Shown here piece after piece: positions 1 through 7,411 of a stretch of DNA of 24,598 nt. The notes under the pieces were generated by a model. The model did not search any database. It was not told the origin of the DNA and worked only from the letters and a program-made list of their open reading frames with translations. The position numbers and the translations under genes are program-made. Position 1 is the stretch's first letter; the number at the start of each line of letters is the position of its first letter. Source of the DNA: a virus; IMG/VR virus record IMGVR_UViG_3300025252_000002, positions 1-24,598 of that record. The stretch is one strand, 5' to 3'.

Positions 1-505
1 CCGCCGTAAGCACCTGGCCGGCGGCGGAGAAGCCACCTTTGAGAAGGGCGGCCTTGCCCCGCGCCTGGAGCGCACGCTGTTGCGCGGTCATCTCTGTCGC
101 CTGCGCCTTGCCTTCCTGGCGGATCGCAGCGGATCCGAACGCAAGCTCACGTGCCGCCGACTGGCCCAGATAGACGGCCGAGGGGCTTCCGAGGTCGATG
201 CCGCGGGCCGCGAGCTCGGCCCGCTGCGTCGCAATCTGCGCACCGAACTGCTGCCGGAAGCGATGATCCTGCACCGCATTCAGCTGAAGGGTCTGCTCTT
301 TCTGGGTCTGGATCGCGTCGATCTGCTGCTGGGCCGCTGCACTGGCCTGTCCGGCCTGCCAGAGGGAACCGACCACACCTGTCACGAGACCGGCCGTCTG
401 CAGGATGGAACCGGCGCTTGCTGCCGCGCCCGCTGCAGCTGCTGTGCCACCGGCTGCGGCGCCGCCGGCGCCGATCAGCGGGGCAATGACTGCTGGCAAA
501 CACAT
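1..505 (-). CDS. Internal virion protein, T7 gp14-like (partial, runs off the left edge)
   Basis: The frame is open from an ATG at 505 to the window edge (168 codons seen, no stop). The ATG shares one base with the stop of the nozzle gene (TAATG), so the two are translationally coupled. Residues 1-50 are an Ala/Gly-rich hydrophobic stretch, followed by a Gln/Ala-rich helical region (AAAQQQIDAIQTQ), then R-AELAARGIDLGSPSAVYLG and an alpha-helical tail. This N-terminal membrane-prone segment plus coiled-coil character, directly after gp11-like and gp12-like tail genes, is typical of the gp14-type core protein that is ejected into the host envelope at infection. The family call rests mainly on position and composition, not on a diagnostic motif. 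A 118-residue frame read in another phase of the same DNA is a shadow. Confidence 0.75.
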   Translation of the reverse strand, partial: MCLPAVIAPLIGAGGAAAGGTAAAAGAAASAGSILQTAGLVTGVVGSLWQAGQASAAAQQQIDAIQTQKEQTLQLNAVQDHRFRQQFGAQIATQRAELAARGIDLGSPSAVYLGQSAARELAFGSAAIRQEGKAQATEMTAQQRALQARGKAALLKGGFSAAGQVLTA

Positions 506-2967
506 TACGCGGCCACCTCCTCGATATTGGGGATGAGCCCGGTGATGGTCAGCGGCGCGAGCCCCTGCGGGAGAAACTCGATCGAAACCTCGTCGGCTTC
601 GCCGCTGTCGAGCTCGAGCTCGAGCACGCCGCTGGCATCGCGGGCTTCGGTCTGCACGACGCTGGCAAGCAGGATCTCGACCGGCGCGCCCTCGTAGATC
701 TCGCTGGCGTCCTTGCGCTCGATGACGCGGGCAAAACCGCCGCCGGCGCGATGGAGCATCAGGCCAGAGCCGCGCTGGAGCCGGCGCTTGCGGCCGCGGC
801 TGTCGCCGTCCGGGGCCTGAGCTCGGAGGGGAAGCGTCCGGGCCCGGTGCGTGTCATCGACCAGGCCGACAACCGCGTAGGAAACCTCGTCCGGGAGGGT
901 GACGGTTCCGTCATCTTCGACCTCGAGCTCGTCGTATGCGCCAAGGTCGGTCCAGGCGGAGACGGTCTCGCCCGCGAGATGCGGCATGGAGAGCTCGCTG
1001 CCACCCGCCTCGAAGACCAGCCCGCAGAATGCGTGGTTGAAGGTCTCGATCGCGGCGGCGCCGTTCATGGGCCGCACGTTGAGCGCCTGCTGCTCGACGC
1101 AGCGCACTGTTGAGCCGCCCAGCGTCCGCCGCACGATCATGGTCAGCACGTCGTATGCGCCGTCTGCGCTCGGCGTGATGTCCATGTCTTCGACGAAGCC
1201 GCCAGCCATGGGCACGATCGACCAGCCCAGGACATCCTGCTCGGGGTCGTAGACCAGGCAGGCGAGCGTGCCGTCACCACGACGAAGCCAGCCGCGGTGA
1301 TCTGGCGAAGTTTGCCAGACGATCTGCTCGAAGCCTTCGCCGCCGAGGTGCTGGGACGGCAGCGACAACTCGACCGGGCGCATGCTGTCCTCGGAGAAGT
1401 TGTAGCGGATCTCCATGACGCGGGCACGGTCGCGGGTCACGTAGACCGGCCAGCCGTAGGGCAGAGCAGGCAACACGGCTGCGGCGCCATCGGTTGCGAC
1501 CAGATCAGGACGAAACGTCGTCGGCGCGATCGGGTCGGTGCCGCCGCCGGAAGATCCGAGCCGCACGCCACCCAGCGAGCCGATGTAGATCCCGCGCCGG
1601 CCGGAGACCAACCAGTTGATCTCGTTCTTCGAGGACACGCCGCCGATATCGTAGCTGAACGATCCGTCATCCTCCTCGCTTGGGAGGAAGTCCCGGTAGG
1701 CGCCGATGGTTGACGCCGTTATGGTGCGCGGATCGGCATTGGTCCGCGCGGCGAAGAGGCGCTGTTCGTCCAGGCAGATGTGGCGGGGGTAGCCGTAGAT
1801 CTCGTTCCAGGACCCCTCCGACCACAACCAGGTGGGATCGTCGATGCAAGGCTGCGGCACCGCCTGAACGACGTCGGCCGTTGCGTTGTTGGCGTCCGTC
1901 ACGGCCGTGATGCGGACGATCCCCGCCGTGGTGGAGTGGTGGCGCCACTTCGTGCCCTTCGACACGTCGGTGCGGACGGTGCCCGAGGTGTGCACCGGCG
2001 GGTTCGTCCCGGTCTTCTCGCCCTGGACCAGCTCGTAGACATGGTCGCCGTAGCGCACCAGCTGGCCAACGCTGGCGTCGGCGTTGCCAACCCACAGCGG
2101 AACCTCAGACCAGTCCGTCGGCTCGAGCAGGAAGAGAACGCCCACGTGTTCGTCGGTGAAGATGTCGCCCGTACCGAGCAGATCCACTTCGGTGTCGCCA
2201 GTCTCCACCGTGGTGTCGTAGTCGAAGATCCAGAACGCGAGATCGGTGCCGAGATTGTCCGGATCGGAGTAGCCCACCGTGCCGGAGGTATGGCTGGGCG
2301 GGACTGCACCGCAGACGCCGTCGACGGCAGTGCCGAGATCGGGGCCAAGCCCCGCGAACTCATATACGCGCGATCCGAACTTGCGCTTGCTACCGATCAC
2401 AAGGCTTTCGTTGGAGGTCCAGTAGGTGACGGCGCCGGGGCCCGTCGTGCCCGTGACCTGGATGGTTTTCGTGTCGTCGAGGTTCTGGACGCGGAACGGC
2501 CCTGCCTCGAGCTCGGCATCCTCGAGCGTCCAATCGTCCAGATCGAAGCGGCTCAGCTGCTGCATCGGATTGCGGCCGTCGACGATGTACATCACATCCG
2601 CGTCCTGCAGCCACGACAGGTTCGGCAGGTCGCTCGCGAGAAACGGCGTGTCGAGCTCGTAGGGGGCCCCGTCCTTTTCGACCAGGACGCCATATCGCCA
2701 GACGCGCATCTTGCCGGCGCTGAACTCGAGCGAACAGGCGTCGTCTGCCGCAAAGATGAAGGGCAGTCGGCGCGCGACGGCATTGTTCCGGGTAGTGCCC
2801 TTGTAGATCGTGCCGGGCGCCCGGGTGATGCCGCCCTGGCGGAGGGGGATGAAGCCACGGCAGGCGGCAAGGCCGGTCTGGTGGCGCTGGAAATCCTCAC
2901 GGGCGTGCAGCAGCGGGTCGATCTCGCCAGAGGACCAGGCAACGCTCGGCGGGCGGGTTGCCGTCAT
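505..2967 (-). CDS. Tail nozzle protein, T7 gp12-like (tail tubular protein B)
   Basis: 820 residues. The N-terminus has the pattern seen in podovirus nozzle proteins: a short SGEIDPLLHAREDF block, then TGLAACRGFIPLRQGGITRAPGT, then LPFIFAADDACSLEFSAGKMRVWR. These are known in the family as conserved segments reading roughly 'ATGL..CRNF.....GG..RRPGT' and '...FVLEFG...MRV'. The length is close to that of T7 gp12 (about 790). The protein would form the distal tail tube below the gp11 adaptor. Its ATG overlaps the stop of the adaptor gene (ATGA at 2964-2967), and its stop overlaps the start of the next virion gene. The middle section carries repeated VHTSGTV-type strings near residues 222-238 and 325-330, which may mark duplicated beta modules. 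Confidence 0.85.
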   Translation of the reverse strand: MTATRPPSVAWSSGEIDPLLHAREDFQRHQTGLAACRGFIPLRQGGITRAPGTIYKGTTRNNAVARRLPFIFAADDACSLEFSAGKMRVWRYGVLVEKDGAPYELDTPFLASDLPNLSWLQDADVMYIVDGRNPMQQLSRFDLDDWTLEDAELEAGPFRVQNLDDTKTIQVTGTTGPGAVTYWTSNESLVIGSKRKFGSRVYEFAGLGPDLGTAVDGVCGAVPPSHTSGTVGYSDPDNLGTDLAFWIFDYDTTVETGDTEVDLLGTGDIFTDEHVGVLFLLEPTDWSEVPLWVGNADASVGQLVRYGDHVYELVQGEKTGTNPPVHTSGTVRTDVSKGTKWRHHSTTAGIVRITAVTDANNATADVVQAVPQPCIDDPTWLWSEGSWNEIYGYPRHICLDEQRLFAARTNADPRTITASTIGAYRDFLPSEEDDGSFSYDIGGVSSKNEINWLVSGRRGIYIGSLGGVRLGSSGGGTDPIAPTTFRPDLVATDGAAAVLPALPYGWPVYVTRDRARVMEIRYNFSEDSMRPVELSLPSQHLGGEGFEQIVWQTSPDHRGWLRRGDGTLACLVYDPEQDVLGWSIVPMAGGFVEDMDITPSADGAYDVLTMIVRRTLGGSTVRCVEQQALNVRPMNGAAAIETFNHAFCGLVFEAGGSELSMPHLAGETVSAWTDLGAYDELEVEDDGTVTLPDEVSYAVVGLVDDTHRARTLPLRAQAPDGDSRGRKRRLQRGSGLMLHRAGGGFARVIERKDASEIYEGAPVEILLASVVQTEARDASGVLELELDSGEADEVSIEFLPQGLAPLTITGLIPNIEEVAA

Positions 2968-3581
2968 CGCGTCACCTCATCGACCCAGTCGTCGCTCGTG
3001 CTTTCCGGCAGGCCGTCCATGCGGCTCGGCGATGCGCTGGTGTGGTCGGAGGATTTCGCGCGATCGAATGCCAGGCGCAGATCGTCCTTCAGCTCGGCGC
3101 GCTTGGTCCTCGAGGTGACGAACTCTGGCGAGAGAAGCACCGCCAGCTGGCAGGCCACGGCCAGCTTGAAATCGCTGGGCATCTGGGCCTCGTTCTCGAT
3201 CCGGCGGGTGCCCCGGATCAGGATCTCGGCCTGGTCGGATCGCAGCCAGCGGCCGTCGAGGCGGAAGTGCACCGCGATCCCGTCGTAACCGCCGGCGGGA
3301 TAGACCCTGCGGATCTTGAGAAGGTCGGCCGGGAGGGTGAAGGTGTAGGCGAACTCGGGGTCCGTGGGTTCGGTCCGTGGCAGGGTCGCCAGGGCGGGCG
3401 CGTAAAGCTTCCGCGCGAAGGCCCAATCGTAGGCCTCGAGCTGCATGCCTAGCGCCTCGGGGTACTGGTCGGTTGCCGCCTGCGCCTCGCGGGAGCTCTC
3501 GCCGAAGGTCTGTAGCGGACGCAGCTCCATGAGCCGGAACGCCTGTCTGGCGATGGTGCTGGAGGAGATAGCGACGGGCAT
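2964..3581 (-). CDS. Tail adaptor protein, T7 gp11-like (tail tubular protein A)
   Basis: 205 residues, close to T7 gp11 (196). It carries the features of this family: an N-terminal helical bundle with YPEALGMQLEAYDWAFARK, then a beta section with an FTLPADLLKIRRVYP segment (the family's 'Y.LP.D.lr...v' motif) and a helical C-terminal half. The role is to form the ring that joins the portal to the nozzle. It lies just before the nozzle gene with a 4-bp overlap, and 48 bp after the small structural gene at 3630-4091, which fits the head-to-tail order of podoviruses. Confidence 0.85.
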   Translation of the reverse strand: MPVAISSSTIARQAFRLMELRPLQTFGESSREAQAATDQYPEALGMQLEAYDWAFARKLYAPALATLPRTEPTDPEFAYTFTLPADLLKIRRVYPAGGYDGIAVHFRLDGRWLRSDQAEILIRGTRRIENEAQMPSDFKLAVACQLAVLLSPEFVTSRTKRAELKDDLRLAFDRAKSSDHTSASPSRMDGLPESTSDDWVDEVTR

Positions 3582-3629
3582 GGCGGCAACCTCACGTCTC
3601 GGCCGGGCCGGAGCCCGACCGGGGCGTCA

Positions 3630-4091
3630 TCAGGGCATCAGGTAGTGGATGCCGAACGGCATGGAGCCGGCGCCGGTCGCGGCCGCCTCGGCATGGGCCC
3701 AGATCTGGCAGACGCCGTCTTTCGGCTTTTCGGCCAGGCCGAGCACCTCCCACAGCGCAAGCCCGTGGTTGGCATCGCCGACAGCGATGGGCGTGACGAC
3801 GGTTTCGGTCGCCTTGGTCTGGTCGACCAGCGCATCGGTGTCGGTGCGGGTGCCGATCACCACCTGGGCAAATCCCCAGTTCTCGACGTCGAAAAACGTG
3901 TCGGGCAGCAGGATTGCCTCGGCCGGGATGTCGGCGAGATGGTACATCGACGCGCTGCTGTCCGTGGACAGGTTGGCGACAGTGCCGATGGCAACGACGA
4001 TACGGCCGCGGGCGCGCTGCGGATCCGGGGGAACGCTGTCGGGATCGGTGAAGTCGTGGATCAGGTCGGAATTGGTGGTCACAACGGCCAT
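3630..4091 (-). CDS. Small virion protein of unknown role (between capsid and tail adaptor)
   Basis: 153 residues, acidic, no signal peptide and no transmembrane segment. The sequence is rich in predicted beta strands (GRIVVAIGTVANLSTDSS, WGFAQVVIGTRTD, VVTPIAVG) and ends in a Gly-rich segment with FGIHYLMP. I do not recognise a named family. Its place, 64 bp downstream of the major capsid gene and 48 bp before the adaptor, suits a head decoration, head-fibre base or head-completion protein, but that is inference from order alone. The start ATG is preceded on the minus strand by a GAGGAGGG-type Shine-Dalgarno sequence (complement of 4096-4103). Confidence 0.7.
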   Translation of the reverse strand: MAVVTTNSDLIHDFTDPDSVPPDPQRARGRIVVAIGTVANLSTDSSASMYHLADIPAEAILLPDTFFDVENWGFAQVVIGTRTDTDALVDQTKATETVVTPIAVGDANHGLALWEVLGLAEKPKDGVCQIWAHAEAAATGAGSMPFGIHYLMP

Positions 4092-4155
4092 GTCTGGCCC
4101 TCCTCGGTGTCAGGTGTGAAGGAACGACGGGCCGGTCAGCGCCAGCCCGTGCGGC

Positions 4156-5097
4156 TTACGCCTCGGAACAGCGGATCACGCGCACGCCGGCGTCTTCGAT
4201 ACGGCCGGCGGCGGGATAGGCATCGACGAGGATCTGGGGCTGGTTGCGCTTGGAGCTGTCGTTGAAGATGTCACCTTCAACGTCCTGCCACATGCCGCAG
4301 ACGATGTTCGCCTTCGACCACAGCGGGATCAGGCGATAGCCGTTGCTGTCGGTCGGAAGGCGGTTGGTGAACAGCCAGTTGATGCCGAGAAGCTGGCCGG
4401 GCTTGCCCTGGCGGATCTGCTCGACGTCGAACGGGTTCAGCGAGGTCTTCGTCGCCAGCGCCAGGTTGATGAGGTCGGTCTTCTGCTTCGGGGTGATCAG
4501 GCCGTAGATCTCGTCCTCGGTCTCGAGGCCGAAATCCTCGAGTTCCATGGCCTCGGTCGCCATTCGAAGCTTCTCGGCGTTGAGGCGGGTGTCGTCGCCG
4601 GCCCCGTTGTGCGCGATGTAGTTCCCGGCCGGCAGGGCAGTGCCGGCGCCCGGCGTCTTGCCTTCGACCACGGAACCGAGGATCCCGCCTCCGCCGATCT
4701 CATAGCCGCCGCCGGCCTTGCGCTTCACACCGAGAATTCGATCGAAAACGCCGCGCTCGACGGCCTTGACGTGGGTCTCGTTCAGCTTGGACGTGGGGTC
4801 CATCGCCTTGTCGAACTTCTCTTCCTTGGTGATCAGCTGCCCGGACTGGATCACCGTGGGGCGCACCAGCCAGCGCCGGTGGTGGTTGGGCACGTTCTGG
4901 GGGTTGCGCTGCGAGTAGTCCTCGCCTTCCTCGTACTCGACGCGGTCGAGAAGGTCGGCCATGGATTGCGCTTCGCCCTCGGCGGAGACGATGGTGACGG
5001 CCGCGCGCAGGGGGTTCTGCATCTGCTGGGCCATCATCTGGATGTTGTCGGAATACATGAGCCGGTGATGCGGCTCGACCGTCTGACGGTAGGACAT
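4156..5097 (-). CDS. Major capsid protein (podovirus/HK97-fold type)
   Basis: 313 residues from the ATG at 5097, chosen over a 25-residue upstream extension because a GAGAGGGGA ribosome site sits just before it and because the extension reads as non-coding. The protein starts MSYRQTVEPHHRLMYSDNIQ and is rich in the strand/helix pattern of phage coat proteins, with a VEYEEGEDYSQRNPQNV segment and a C-terminal half containing LYGLITP-like and LPTDSNGYRLIPLWSK blocks. It belongs to the 'phage capsid protein' group found with gp8-type portals in alphaproteobacterial prophages. It would build the procapsid on the scaffold protein encoded at 6094-7095. The scaffold and capsid genes are usually adjacent; here the SieB-like gene sits between them. 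Confidence 0.8.
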   Translation of the reverse strand: MSYRQTVEPHHRLMYSDNIQMMAQQMQNPLRAAVTIVSAEGEAQSMADLLDRVEYEEGEDYSQRNPQNVPNHHRRWLVRPTVIQSGQLITKEEKFDKAMDPTSKLNETHVKAVERGVFDRILGVKRKAGGGYEIGGGGILGSVVEGKTPGAGTALPAGNYIAHNGAGDDTRLNAEKLRMATEAMELEDFGLETEDEIYGLITPKQKTDLINLALATKTSLNPFDVEQIRQGKPGQLLGINWLFTNRLPTDSNGYRLIPLWSKANIVCGMWQDVEGDIFNDSSKRNQPQILVDAYPAAGRIEDAGVRVIRCSEA

Positions 5098-5253
5098 GCG
5101 TGTCCCCTCTCTCGAAAAATCAGCGATGTGGTGAGATTTCGGAGGGGTCGCCCGGCATATCCGGACCCGCACCTAAGCCGTATCGTGGCCTGAGACGCCG
5201 GAGTTGCCCGGATCAGACGGACCCTGCTGAAGCAAGGTCACCCGTCGAGGCCG

Positions 5254-5283
5254 ATTTCAGCCTCAGCTTTGGGTCGATGTCAA
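5254..5283 (-). promoter_or_regulatory. Possible promoter for the capsid/tail half of the operon
   Basis: On the minus strand a perfect TTGACA (complement of 5278-5283) is followed after 18 bp by TGAAAT (complement of 5254-5259). It lies in the 242-bp spacer between the SieB-like gene and the capsid gene. Because an intrinsic terminator stands upstream of the SieB-like gene, the capsid and tail genes need either read-through or a new start, and this is the best candidate. The -10 matches TATAAT at only four positions, so the call is weak. Confidence 0.35.
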
Positions 5284-5339
5284 GAGAAACCACCACTGAG
5301 AGTATGATGCCAGCCCGATGCAATATACGATAGAGCTGT

Positions 5340-5966
5340 CTAACTCTTGGAGAGAGCCTCCCCTATGACTGGATGACCTTGCGGAAGCAATTGCAGTAGT
5401 CTCCGAGGGCTGGCGCCTTGAATCTGCGCGCGGATCAGTCCTTCTGGATCAGGAAGTTGAAATTCGGGCATGGTCAAGAGCAGCCTCCACACATCGCTCT
5501 CAATTTGAAAGTAACGCGTTCCGTCCCCGCAGACGACGAGTAGTGGCTCACTGATAAGCACGCCTTTATCAACCAGTGTTAATGTTACGCGCGCATGCGG
5601 CTTTAAGCTCACGTCGCGATCACTTCGTGCCAACGCAGTACTTACCACGTGAATTTCATCAGGGGTCAATTGAAGTAGCGCTCTCCGCATACGGGACTGT
5701 CGCGTTGGCGCAACCAATCGTCGATAAGCCGCTTGCGTCTTGGTCTTGATAAAATCCGCAACGAACAGGACGAGCGGGTACAGGGCAACAACTGCGAAGA
5801 AGATGAAGACAACTCGAAACGTAGGAAGGGCCCATGAGGGCAGACCATCAAACCACTCCGGCTTGAAATGATCGCAGGCCAGAACTGCCCCAGATGCGCA
5901 AACCAGTATCCAAGCGACCTTTGGACCTGCCTTGATCGCATCAACTACTTGCTGGACGTAATTCAC
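5340..5966 (-). CDS. SieB-like superinfection exclusion protein (moron)
   Basis: 208 residues from a GTG at 5966, preferred over the GTG at 5975 because GAGG then sits 8 nt upstream. Two transmembrane segments lie in the first 72 residues (about 14-33 and 49-70), followed by a cytoplasmic domain. The layout and the RRALLQLTPDEIHVVSTAL and GVL--SEPL----DGTRYFQI stretches match what I know of the SieB (superinfection exclusion protein B) family: two N-terminal helices, a 'L...E..il..' helix and a short beta domain. SieB proteins sit in the inner membrane of a lysogen and abort infection by related phages. The gene interrupts the scaffold-capsid pair, is AT-richer than its neighbours, has non-overlapping spacers of over 100 bp on both sides and follows a terminator, all typical of a moron. 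Alternative: another two-helix exclusion protein. Confidence 0.7.
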   Translation of the reverse strand: MNYVQQVVDAIKAGPKVAWILVCASGAVLACDHFKPEWFDGLPSWALPTFRVVFIFFAVVALYPLVLFVADFIKTKTQAAYRRLVAPTRQSRMRRALLQLTPDEIHVVSTALARSDRDVSLKPHARVTLTLVDKGVLISEPLLVVCGDGTRYFQIESDVWRLLLTMPEFQLPDPEGLIRAQIQGASPRRLLQLLPQGHPVIGEALSKS

Positions 5967-6039
5967 TGACCGCACCTCACAGAATTTCCGCCAAGGTGTT
6001 CGGTTTGGAAATTTTGGTCAAGACTGCGATCAAGAGGCA

Positions 6040-6074
6040 GATAGAAAGGTTGGAGACGCTACCGCCCTCCAACC
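6040..6074 (-). terminator. Intrinsic terminator after the scaffold gene
   Basis: On the minus strand GGTTGGAG (complement of 6067-6074) pairs perfectly with CTCCAACC (complement of 6048-6055) across an 11-nt loop, followed by TTTCTAT. It begins about 20 bp after the scaffold stop codon and directly precedes the SieB-like gene. It would stop or reduce transcription from the packaging half of the operon. Confidence 0.75.
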
Positions 6075-6093
6075 AAATCTCTCCTGTAGGTTA

Positions 6094-7095
6094 CTACTGT
6101 CCCGCGATCTTTAGCAGCTGCTCCCGGCGCGCCTCGAGGCGCTTGAAATCCGGAGAGGGCTTGCCCTGACGTTTCAGGGTGAACGCCTTCTGGTATTCGC
6201 TGCCTTCCGCCTTCATGGCCGCAAGTTCGGCGCGGGCATCGGCCGGCGTGGTGCCGAGACCGGGATTGCCGCCCTGGAGGCGGGGCATGGTGTCCTCGCC
6301 CATCATCTGCCCCACCGCCGCGAAGAGGCGCAGGCTGTTGGCATCACCGATCTGTCCCTTCAGCGACTGGGCGATGTTCATCAGGGCATCGCTGTCGAGC
6401 CCCGCAGCTTCTGCCAGCACGGAAGCCGCCTGCTGCGCCTGCGCCACCTTCGCGCCATACTGGTCGCCCCAGTCCCGCTGCAGTTCGGCCTGGAGCTGCT
6501 GGTTGGCCTGCTGCAGATCCTGCTCGGCCCCACTCATGAGGCCGGTGACGGCGCCGGCGTAGAGATCCACCATGGCCTGCATCTGTGCACCGTTCAGCCC
6601 GAGCTCGTGCCCTTTCGCACGGGCGCTGGCTTCGAGGGTCTCGTCCCACTTGGCGTCCTTCGGCCAGTCGTCCGGCCGCTTGATCTCGTAGGCCTCGGCA
6701 CTTTCTGGGATGCCGAAGATCTCGCCGTTTTGGCGCATCCACTCCGTGAGCTCCTGGCCTTCCTTGGGCCGGTCCATGAGCTGGGCGGCGGGCTTCCCGA
6801 GCTTGCGTTTCGCCGCCGCCTCCATGTCGGTCAGCCGAGCCACCGCCTCCAGTGGATCATCCACCGTCAGTCCCAGCGCGGTCAGCTGGTCGCGCTGGGA
6901 CTGGCTGAACGCTTTGCCCTCCCACCATTTCGGATCGCCTGCGCCTGCGATGGTGTCGTCGCCGCCGGCAGCGATGGTATCGGTGCCATCGCTGCCCGCC
7001 GCTGTGTCCTCGCCGCCACCGCCACCACCGGTCTCGTCCTCGGGGCTGAAGCAGCGGATGTCGCGGAAACGCGCGAGGAAACTGTTAATATTCAT
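6094..7095 (-). CDS. Capsid scaffold/assembly protein (T7 gp9-like position)
   Basis: 333 residues, strongly acidic and helical. After a short head, residues 20-53 are a Gly/Asp/Thr linker including six glycines, then DPKWWEGKAFSQSQRDQLTALG, a motif common in podovirus scaffolds ('..W...k.f...y.d.L.'). Long Gln/Ala-rich helices follow (EQDLQQANQQLQAELQRDWG), and the C-terminus is basic (RREQLLKIAGQ), as expected for the capsid-binding end. It should be an internal scaffold removed during maturation. The ATG at 7095 lies inside the 3' end of the previous gene (11-bp overlap). A terminator follows the stop. Confidence 0.8.
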   Translation of the reverse strand: MNINSFLARFRDIRCFSPEDETGGGGGGEDTAAGSDGTDTIAAGGDDTIAGAGDPKWWEGKAFSQSQRDQLTALGLTVDDPLEAVARLTDMEAAAKRKLGKPAAQLMDRPKEGQELTEWMRQNGEIFGIPESAEAYEIKRPDDWPKDAKWDETLEASARAKGHELGLNGAQMQAMVDLYAGAVTGLMSGAEQDLQQANQQLQAELQRDWGDQYGAKVAQAQQAASVLAEAAGLDSDALMNIAQSLKGQIGDANSLRLFAAVGQMMGEDTMPRLQGGNPGLGTTPADARAELAAMKAEGSEYQKAFTLKRQGKPSPDFKRLEARREQLLKIAGQ

Positions 7096-7411
7096 AGTCC
7101 TGGTCCTTCGTGAGTTGCTCGATTTGGGTGTGGGTAAGGCCGCCGGCCGAGAGCAGCTGTGCGGCGAAATCCCGGCGGCCCGCCTCGTAGGCCATCCGGT
7201 ATGGGTCGATCGGGGCCCGGCTCGGGATACCGTCCTTCATGACGACGGGTTGGCCTTCGAAGAGGCCACCTTCGCGGATGAGGTCGCCGAGAATGCGGGG
7301 TTCTCGGGCTGCGGCGGACCGCCAGATCTCGCCGTGCTCTGCTGCGCGGGCACGGCCATCTGGATCCAGGCCGAAGTGGGCCAAGAGGGTGCTGATGCGA
7401 TCGAGGATCAC
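7085..7411 (-). CDS. Bbp19-like small phage head-region protein
   Basis: 108 residues from a GTG at 7411. The GTGA overlap with the portal stop fixes the start: no nearby ATG gives a better frame, and longer frames upstream are portal shadows. The central pattern, AEHGEIW then LGDLIREGGLFEGQ then DPYRMAYEAGRRDFAAQLL, resembles the Bbp19-like domain of podophages (short helix with 'HG..fw..Ll...G.f', then 'a.eeGqRn.gl.Ll'). Such genes regularly sit between portal and scaffold. Their exact role is not known to me; a small head-assembly or head-completion factor is likely. It overlaps the scaffold start by 11 bp. Confidence 0.7.
   Translation of the reverse strand: MILDRISTLLAHFGLDPDGRARAAEHGEIWRSAAAREPRILGDLIREGGLFEGQPVVMKDGIPSRAPIDPYRMAYEAGRRDFAAQLLSAGGLTHTQIEQLTKDQDYEY

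Noticed and set aside
1780-3288. 502-codon plus-strand open frame opposite the tail genes
   Set aside because: It is antisense to the well-supported nozzle and adaptor genes; the Arg/Ala/Val-rich product has no motif and arises from GC-rich codon structure.
5098-5172. 25-residue extension of the capsid protein
   Set aside because: The ATG at 5097 has a good ribosome site and a capsid-like start; the extension is basic and Cys-containing without similarity to it.
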